This document shows positions 10,773 through 17,154 of a DNA stretch of 17,154 nucleotides, in pieces. The stretch is from NCBI GenBank assembly GCA_022579005.1, contig MU401897.1, positions 1 to 17,154 of the forward strand, given 5' to 3'. Made by a program: the position numbers and the translations under genes. The notes below the pieces were generated by a model. The model searched no databases. It was not told where the DNA came from and worked only from the letters and a program-made list of their open reading frames with translations. The number at the start of each line of letters is the position of its first letter. Positions within the stretch are counted from its first letter, which is position 1. The stretch is from Poronia punctata (taxonomy: Eukaryota > Ascomycota > Sordariomycetes > Xylariales > Xylariaceae).

Positions 10773-10799
10773 TTGCTTATTTTCTAACTTAAGTAGCGC

Positions 10800-11875
10800 T
10801 ATTTTACTAGCGTTTTTTAGCTAGTTTATTTATAGCTTAAGTAATAATATAAAAAATATATTATAAACTTAAAAATAAATTTTTAGCAACTAGATCTAGT
10901 ACGCCTAAGTTTTTACTTTTTTAACAACTTTAACTTAAATATATATAAAAGCTAGTTTTTTTTTACACTTAAACTTAAAGTATATTGTTAATAGCTTTAT
11001 TATATTACTTGCTTAGAACTTTTTTAGCATATAGCGCTTATTATAATGCTTTTATATTAACTTTACCGCTTGTTCCTAGTGCTTGCAAACTGCGCAGCGT
11101 ATAGCCTCTGTTTGCTACAGCCTTTTTTTTACCCTTTAAACATTAAATTAAAGCTGCTTTAGCATATACTTAATGCTTTTTAAGTAGTATCTATATAATG
11201 CTTTAAATAATAAATAGCTTATAATAGCGTATTAGCTATTATTATATACAAACTTAGCATTTACTAATACTTTAACCTAGCTATTTAGCTTACTACTGTA
11301 AAAAGTATAAAAGTACTTTTTTAAAGTCTAGTACACTTGTTTTATTTAGCTATTAGTTTAAAAGTACTATATAATAAATAGCTACTAATGCACTTTTTAT
11401 ACTTTATAAAACTTTTTTTAAAATTTGCTTATAATAAGTTTGTTTTTATTACTTATAATCTTTTTTAAAAACTTGTACTAGTAGTTTACTTTATAGTATA
11501 TAATTGCTATAAGCTTAGTAGCATTAAGCGTTTTTTATATAAAAATAAACAATGCTATTTTTATAAACTAGTTTATAATAACTAAAATTATATTATAAAT
11601 GTTATTATTTACTTTTATATATAAAAGTAGTTTTATAATAAAATTTAAGCTAATTTTTTAAAAAGGCTATTTTAATAAAAGTAATAACTAAAGCTTTTTA
11701 TAAAGCTTATACTTTAGCTTTTAAGCTCTTTTATATTATATATAGCTAGCAACGTATTTTTAAACGTTTTGCTTTAAGCCCTTTTAGTAAAACTTATGCT
11801 ATAATAACTTAGCTATTTTATTTTTCTTTATATGCCTAGCTTTTAAGTTATTATAGTACTAGTATATTAGTTGCT
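10800..11875 (-). pseudogene. Integrase of copy III pol
   Basis: The integrase inserts the cDNA. The zinc finger (about 11733-11860) retains one His codon (11832-11834) and has both Cys of the CxxC pair changed to Tyr (11742-11744, 11733-11735). The catalytic core keeps exact D,D-35-E geometry: position one at 11643-11645, two at 11448-11450, three at 11340-11342, with 64 and 35 residues between. The three residues are now Asn, Asn and Lys, so the enzyme is dead by the same G-to-A change each time. The TAYHPQTDGQTERVNQ-like block precedes the third site. The C-terminal domain ends at 10830-10850 with a decayed VSLLEPW box (I-L-L-L-K-L-stop). Confidence 0.93.
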
Positions 11876-12539
11876 TTACTAAAGCTTTTTAAGCTAAAAT
11901 TACTAGCTATTTTTTAAAATATAATATACTTATACTATTAATATAATACTTTTTACGTGTTCTAGCCCTATAGCGTACAATTTTTGCTAGCTTTGTAAAA
12001 GTAAAGTTTTTAGCTTGTAGTTTGCAAACTATTTTATAAAACTGTATTAAAGCTGCTAGTTTAAAAGCTGTTTTGCTTTAAGCTAATTTTTTAGCTTTAG
12101 CGCATAAAATATATTAATTATAAATAATAGCTTTAGCTCCCTTTTTTTAAAAAGCGGTTTTTATACTTTTAGCAGTAGCTTTTGCTAAATAAGTTACTAC
12201 TATTATTTATATAGTATATAATATATAGGTTAAGCATATATATTAATACTTTTTACTTTTTTGCCTTTAAAAATTGTTTATAATTATATAGCAAAAGTTT
12301 AGCGCTTTATAAGCTTGCAAGTTTACAATTTATACTTTTATTATTAAATAAGCTAATAAGTATAAGTTTAATAAAGCTTTTTAAGCTGCTTTAGTAGTAT
12401 AAGCTAATACTTTACTTTTTTTTTTTTTTTTAAATAAAATCTTTGTTAATAATTACTATACTTGCTATAGCAGCTTGCTAACTAGTTAAAGCTTTTTTTT
12501 TAGCATTAATATTATATTTTTATACTAAATCTTTTTAGC

Positions 12540-12990
12540 TATATAATCTAGCTTTTTTAATAGTTTATTTGCTAGGTTTAATACGCTTAATTAGTATTTT
12601 ATATTAAAATTAAACTATGCTAGCTTATATACTTAGCAAGCAAGCTTTTTTTAAAGGTTTTGCGCTAGTAAGTTAACTACGCTTTTTAAAGCTATATAAT
12701 TTGTTTATATTATAAAAGTTTTATTTGTTTTTTTAAAGTATTACTATTAGTGCTTATAGCTTTTTATAATTGCTAAAAGCTTTTGCTAGCTTATTGCCTA
12801 TTTAGTTTTTGCGTTTATAAGCTTTTATAACTAGTAAGCAACTAGTCTTTACGTTTTTTTATAAAGTTATAATAATATTTTTAATATTACTTTTATTAAT
12901 ATATTTATTTTTACTTTAGTATTTAAATAGCTATTTTAGTAGTAAAAAGTAGTTACTAATATAAAGGCTTTTTTTATATCTCTAAACGCC
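12540..12990 (-). pseudogene. RNase H of copy III pol
   Basis: This domain degrades the RNA strand of the RNA-DNA hybrid during copying. Recognisable stretches in order are LVAYQ-x-QKL (decayed VAYRSRKL), QQKLLAIIKSYKH (EQELLAIIESYKH), the TNYIAL block (TDHxxL), and LNLANKLLKKLDY (LNPADxLSRRPDY) near 12550. The first catalytic Asp is read as Asn. It is in frame with RT upstream. Confidence 0.88.
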
Positions 12991-13029
12991 TAGTTTGCTT
13001 TTAAGGTCTACTTAAAAACGTAGCCTAGC

Positions 13030-13750
13030 AAGGTATAACTTTTTAAAATTGCTATAATTAGCGCTATAATATTTATATACTTAGCTATAAACTTTTTATA
13101 AAAGTTTGCAAACCTTAAAAATACTTATATATTATATACTAAAGTTAGTACCTTTTACTTTTAAATAGCAACAACCTTTTAAAGATCTATTTTTATTTCT
13201 TTAGTTATAATAATAAACCTTAAAAACTTTATTTTAGTTTTAAAAAACTTGCACTTTAATAGCTTTATAAATAATTAATACTTTGCTAGCTGCTTGTAAA
13301 CTAACTAAAAGTGCTTTTTATATTTTTTTTTATTTTTTAAAAAGACTATAATATTGTTTAAATAAACTACATAAATATAATCTACTAGCTTAGCTAATAC
13401 TTTATATATATAGGCCTAAAAAGTTGCAAAGGTATTAGTTAGTTTAAAAAGCATAACTATATACTTAAAATATTTATATCTTATTTAAAAAGCAGTCTTT
13501 TACTTATTATTGCGTTTAATTTAAATATAATAGTAAGCATTTTTAAAGTTTAGCTTTAAAAAAACCTTTACTAACCTTAGCTTATTTATTACTTTTAATA
13601 TAAGAGGTAAAAAATACTTATTTTTTATAGTTACCTTGTTTAAGCCTTTATAATTAACGTAAAGCTTTATAGTTTTATTTTTTTTTAGTATAAATAGGAT
13701 TAAAGCTTTTATGTTTGCTTTTAAGTGCTATATATAGCTTATTTAAAAGT
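13030..13750 (-). pseudogene. Reverse transcriptase of copy III pol
   Basis: This domain copies the element RNA into DNA. Motifs in order on the minus strand: LILFILKKNKT (SPILFVPKKDGT) near 13700; YVNYKGLNKVTIKN (CVDYRGLN) around 13650; LNFKNAY (LDFKDAYH) at 13533-13553; KTAF then YIVMLFKLTN (MPFGLTN), with the MPFG...TFQAY block at 13410-13454; the active site YLNN (YLDD) at 13353-13364; and FLxFANFY with FANF at 13101-13112. The last block is typical of the Ty3/gypsy RT-RNase H connection, followed by the F-x-W box near 13008. Both catalytic Asp codons read Asn. Confidence 0.95.
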
Positions 13751-14640
13751 TCTCCTTAAAGTACTTTTTAAGCACTTACTATTAAGCCTTTATAGTAAAA
13801 TAAATTAAGCTAAATAGTACCTATGCCTTTTTTACTAAGTTTATTATATATTATGCTTTTTTTAGCACTAGTAACTTTTTTACTAACAGCTTAAAGTATA
13901 TATGCTAAAACGCTTTAAAATACTTAAGTAAATTAATCTTATCTTTAGTATTAAGCTTATTATTAATTTTAAAAAATAGCAACTTTTTTTTAAAGCTAAC
14001 ACCTATACTTATTAAGTTAGCAATATACGCTGCTTAATTGCTAACTACGTTTTTAGCAAACTTTTTAAAATCTATTTTCTAATATTTGCTATAAAACTAT
14101 TAAGTAAAGGCTATATTTAACAATATACTTAACTAACTTATTTTTAGCTATAATATTAAAAGCTTTAGTGCCTTTTGCTTTTTATATATTATATAAAATA
14201 TTTATTTAAAAGTTTGCTTAATCTTTTAAGCGTTAATTATTTAAAAACTAGCTATATAGGCTACCTAGCACCTTATTAGCTTTTTATTTAATCTTATTAA
14301 TAAAAGCAATAAAATATCTGCTTTTTATAAGTATTTCTTTTTAAAGTCTTTATATATAATATTAACTTAAGCTTTTATATTTATATTTATAACAACTTTT
14401 TTTAGCTTTTGCTTGCTGCCTAAAAAGACTATAGCTGCTGCTTAAAATAGCTTTATAGTGCTAAACGCCTTATAAAACTTTGCTAAAGTAAATTAAATAT
14501 ATTAACTTACTTTAGCTTAGCTTTTAACTTTTTATTTTTAAAGTTTAATTAAGCTGCTTAAATGTTTTATACTTTACTTTTAAGCTATTTTAGTAATTTT
14601 TGCTTAACTTTGCTTAATTAGCAATTTAACGCTAATTGCT

Positions 14641-15910
14641 TATTTTTTAAGCAATACTTAGCTATATAGCCTTTTTTACTATAGCAGTAGTACTTTATAA
14701 AGCTATTGCTAGTATATGCTAATTTACTTTAGTTTTAATTTATTTATTACTTTAATAAGTTATTAGTTTTTTTTTTAAACTGCTTAAGCGCTTTTAAGTT
14801 ATTTACTAACTTTTTTTGCTTTAGCAAGCGTTTAGCATATTTTTGCTTTTATAGCAGCTTATATTTTTTGCTAGCATAATGCTAAATGCTTTATTATTTT
14901 TTAGCTTTTTAATATACTATAACTGCGTTATTAAGCAATATATGCTGCTTTATTAAAACTTTTTTTAATTTTTTTTAAAGTTTATACTAATAGTTAAAAG
15001 CTAGTTAGCTATTGTTTTTTAATAGTATAGCGCTTTTAAGCTTTTATACTAATACTTGCTAATAAAAAAAAAAATTTTTTAAGTTTTTATTTTTTTATTG
15101 CTAAAGCTTATATAATTGTTTTTAAAAGGTTTGCTTAAATAGCTTTAAGTTAACGTCTTTTTGCTAAATAAACTTTTAAAAGTTATTAAAGGTAGCTTTA
15201 TTTTTTAAGTTGTTATAATTTAATATATTTTAATAAAAACGCTAATTTATTTAAATATTAAACTTAGCTTACATTAAGGCCTATATAATTTATATTAGAT
15301 CTTTACAGCCGGGCTTTTGCTAATTACCTTTTTTTATAGCTGCAATTTAGTTTTTAATTTTTATAGCGGTAATATTTTGCTTTAGCCGCTTATAATTATA
15401 TATAAAGGCTTTAGCGTTATTTTTACGTCGTAGCTTTCTTTGCTTAGCAAGTAGCTAAAACAACTATAAGTTTTAGTTTATTATATTAATAATTTAGTTT
15501 AAAAGATTATCTTCTTAGCCTTTTAAACTTTTATAAAAACTATTATAATAAAAGCTTTTATTAAATAAGCTACTATATAACAATAGCTTAAAGTAAAAAA
15601 AATAGCTTTTACTTTTTTAATTTCTTTAAAGGTTGCTAGCTATTAGCTAATTGTTTATTTTAATAAGTAGCATATCTTGTTTTAAGTTTTCTAGTTTGCT
15701 ATTAAGTTCTTTACCTTTTTTATTACATTTATTATTACTTTCTTGTTTTTAGTTATTTATAAATTTAGCTTAACTGTTAGCTAGTTTTTTTAGTTTTTAT
15801 TGCTTATTTTTAGTATTAGGTTTATTAAGCTTGTTTGTATTGTTGCCGGTTATTTGCCTAGCAGTTGCAAACTGTGCCTAGTTTTTAGTTTAAATCTTTT
15901 TGCTAAACAT
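14641..15910 (-). pseudogene. gag: Copy III gag pseudogene
   Basis: This is the structural (capsid-nucleocapsid) gene of the element. I chose the ATG at 15910-15908, 35 bases after the 5' LTR, because it is in the same net frame as the zinc knuckle 420 codons on. The translation after it is hydrophilic and rich in Gln, Lys and Asn. A helical stretch near 15700-15650 reads KELNSKLENLKQDMLLIK, as in many Gag N-termini. A CCHC knuckle closes the protein. The gag frame differs from the pol frame by the equivalent of a -1 shift. Internal TAA and TAG stops abolish it. Capsid motifs are not recognisable. Confidence 0.75.
14651..14692 (-). other. CCHC zinc knuckle of gag
   Basis: Fourteen codons fit C-x2-C-x4-H-x4-C. 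Positions 1 and 4 read Tyr (TAC, TAT, from TGC/TGT) and position 9 reads Tyr (from His CAT). Position 14 is still Cys (TGC), and the linker S-K-K-G then I-A-K is typical (GKxGHIAR). This motif binds the element RNA in nucleocapsid. Confidence 0.8.
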
Positions 15911-15933
15911 TGCGTTGCAACTTAAAAATGTAA

Positions 15934-15944
15934 AGATAAAAAAG
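15934..15944 (-). promoter_or_regulatory. Primer-binding region, possibly self-priming
   Basis: The first bases after the 5' LTR on the minus strand read CTTTTTTATCT. There is no TGG as a tRNA-primed site would have, and RIP cannot make TTT from TGG. Its complement, AGATAAAAAAG, resembles AGATAAAAG inside LTR 5 (16027-16019; AGACAAAAG at 8876-8868 in LTR 4). Chromoviruses of the Tf1/sushi type prime from the 5' end of their own transcript, which would need such a match. Eight bases of AT-rich match are weak evidence. Confidence 0.3.
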
Positions 15945-16167
15945 TATAAAGGTTTAAGTAATAAAGTAGTTATAAGGTAATGTTGCTAGCAATTTTAAAA
16001 ACTAAGTATATTAAATAACTTTTATCTAGTTAGCTAGGTAAGTAACTAAACTAGCTAAAAGGATTAAAAAAGGTATAACCGGCAAAGCCTTGGCTATTAG
16101 TTAGCGTAGCTTTGGCTAATAGGTAGTCTGTGCGCAAATAGCTTCCTTAGCTAGGTGCCCTGTTACA
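15945..16167 (-). repeat. LTR 5 (5' LTR of copy III)
   Basis: This 223-bp LTR should carry the promoter and transcript start of copy III on the minus strand. It keeps the original terminal ttaca (plus strand) and several G/C positions lost in LTR 4, such as tgcgcaaatag at about 16130-16140. It lacks the 12-bp stretch found in LTRs 2 and 3. Confidence 0.93.
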
Positions 16168-16172
16168 CTAGC
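16168..16172. repeat. Target site duplication of copy III, right
   Basis: CTAGC here matches 8789-8793. The joined site (…gcttatacctagc + cttatatatttttt…) matches the uninterrupted sequence inside copy III at about 9153-9178 (gcttatacctagtcttatac…), which shows the insertion point directly. Confidence 0.88.
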
Positions 16173-17154
16173 CTTATATATTTTTTTTAATTTATAACCT
16201 TATTTTAATATTTTTTTTTAATATTATTATTTTATTAAGCTTTTTACTAAGCAACTACTATTATACTACTTTTAAAGCTTTTTTAATTTAAGTTTATATA
16301 TTAGTATACTTTTAATACTAATATAAGTTAGTTATTTTTAAACTATTAAATTTTTAATTTTAATTATAATTTTGCTTAACTAAATAGTAATAAGCTAAAA
16401 ATTATAATAATGCTTAGTAAAAAGCTTTGCTAGCACTATATTTTTAGTATATATTTAAATTTTTATATTTACTATTTTTGCTGCTTTAATAATATTAATT
16501 ACACTTTTTATAAACAAAACTACTAAAATTATTATATTATATATTTATTGCTTTTTTGCTTATTAGTTTACTTAAATATTTTTTTTAAATACTTTTTACT
16601 TTAATTAGTATAGCTTAATAAATTATATAGTATGCTACTTATTTTTACACTAAAACTAAAAACGCTTAGCAAAACTATTAAGCTACTATTATTAAAGCTA
16701 AAAATAAAAATAAAAATAAAAAATATAAGTATAAATGCTACTTTATTAAATAATACTTTTATTATTATAAGTTAATATATATTTTGCTTATTTAAAGTAA
16801 GCTTAGCTTTTTAGTATATAGTTATTTTTAAAAAAAAGCTAGTTATATTAGTTAAAAAAAAAGTAATGTTATATTATTATTTATTAAAAATTAATTACTA
16901 TTTATTATTTATTAACTATTATAGTTATTTTTTTTATAGTTTATAGCTTTACTACTTATTTACTAGTATATTTAATAATATTTAGCAGTTTTATATTAAT
17001 AAAAAAAAGCTTTTACTTAATAACTTTAATAATATTATATATAAAGCTTGGTTTTTTATTTTTTTTAAAGTATTAAAATAGCTTTTTAAGCAATTTAAAT
17101 ACTTATTTATATTAGTTATATATATTTATTTTAAAAGCTGCTAATAAAAAGCTA
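16173..17154 (-). mobile_element. Copy IV, right part (3' segment continues)
   Basis: This continues 8645-8793 beyond the nested copy III. It aligns with 9166-10161 of copy III throughout and runs off the right edge, so pol, gag and the 5' LTR of copy IV should lie outside the window. Mutation is clearly heavier: at the start, ttataaccttattttaata here against ttatagccttatttcggta in copy III. No coding can be read. Confidence 0.9.

Larger units (their letters stand above)
10311..14640 (-). pseudogene. pol: Copy III pol pseudogene (RT-RNase H-integrase-chromodomain)
   Basis: This is the decayed polyprotein that copied and integrated the element. Codons of RT (13353, 13533), RNase H (12546), integrase (11340, 11448, 11643, 11778) and chromodomain (10695) all begin at low coordinates divisible by 3, so the net frame is intact over about 3 kb. 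All stops seen in the parts I translated are TAA or TAG. Changes from the family pattern are one-way: D to N, E to K, H to Y, P to L, Q or W to stop. After the chromodomain a basic tail runs to about 10311. The part between 13750 and 14640 should hold the protease and the linker to RT; I could not find a convincing DSG/DTG motif there in any frame. The exact ends are unknown. Confidence 0.92.
8794..16167 (-). mobile_element. Copy III: full-length Ty3/gypsy chromovirus, 7.37 kb
   Basis: This is a complete, RIP-mutated element: LTR 4, polypurine tract, 3' segment, pol, gag, 5' LTR 5, all on the minus strand, bounded by CTAGC duplications. The two LTRs are both 223 bp and align without gaps, with 25 differences that are all transitions. 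Domain order gag, RT, RNase H, integrase, chromodomain defines a Ty3/gypsy chromovirus. At 7.37 kb it is longer than many chromoviruses because of about 1.3 kb beyond the chromodomain. It lies inside copy IV and is the least mutated copy, so it is the youngest insertion here. No open frame survives. Confidence 0.95.

Noticed and set aside
13860..14600. Aspartic protease active site
   Set aside because: Several frames were read; none shows a DSG/DTG-like box in the right context, so no protease feature is claimed.
9165..17154. A 7-kb tandem repeat such as a decayed rDNA array
   Set aside because: The period arises from one element nested in another. Coding motifs are those of Ty3/gypsy, and no rRNA sequence was recognised.
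1..17154. A mitochondrial or plastid genome because of the extreme A+T content
   Set aside because: Four diverged copies differing almost only by transitions, plus chromovirus domains, fit nuclear RIP-mutated repeats.
1..17154. tRNA genes, CRISPR arrays, or host protein genes
   Set aside because: No cloverleaf, regular spacer array or frame free of stops of meaningful length was seen on either strand.

Overview
The window is a block of decayed, nested LTR retrotransposons. It has very low G+C by eye and no intact gene. I read four copies of one Ty3/gypsy chromovirus family, all coding on the minus strand. The copies differ almost only by C-to-T and G-to-A transitions, with CpA/TpG and TpC/GpA depleted. 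That pattern fits repeat-induced point mutation (RIP) in an AT-rich heterochromatic block of a filamentous ascomycete (Pezizomycotina). The species cannot be told from this sequence.

Layout from left to right. Copy I (1-2499) is an internal fragment running from the start of integrase through RNase H and reverse transcriptase (RT), cut off before the gag zinc knuckle. Copy II (2500-8208) has both LTRs but lacks most of RT, carries a duplicated piece of gag, and has a 3' segment unlike the other copies. A 201-bp spacer unlike the element follows (8209-8409). Copy IV starts with its 3' LTR (8410-8644) and 149 bp of interior. It is then split by copy III and resumes at 16173, running off the right end. 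Copy III (8794-16167) is complete: two 223-bp LTRs with TG...CA ends, a 5-bp target duplication (CTAGC), and about 6.9 kb of interior. It is also the least mutated copy.

Read on the minus strand, copy III gives a 5' LTR, gag (start codon at 15910, CCHC knuckle at 14651-14692), RT (YLDD decayed to YLNN), RNase H, integrase (HHCC finger; D,D-35-E spacing kept, with the three residues now N, N, K), the integrase C-terminal domain (VSLLEPW-like), a chromodomain, about 1.3 kb of uncharacterised 3' sequence, a polypurine tract and the 3' LTR. From RT to chromodomain everything stays in one net reading frame. Gag lies in another frame, offset as for a -1 shift. In-frame stops in the translated stretches are TAA or TAG, as expected from mutated Gln and Trp codons.

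The history can be partly ordered. Copies I, II and IV are older and more heavily mutated. Copy III later inserted into copy IV, and the empty site can be seen inside copy III itself. I found no sign of a new defence or metabolic system. The least explained part is the 3' segment beyond the chromodomain, which differs between subfamilies.
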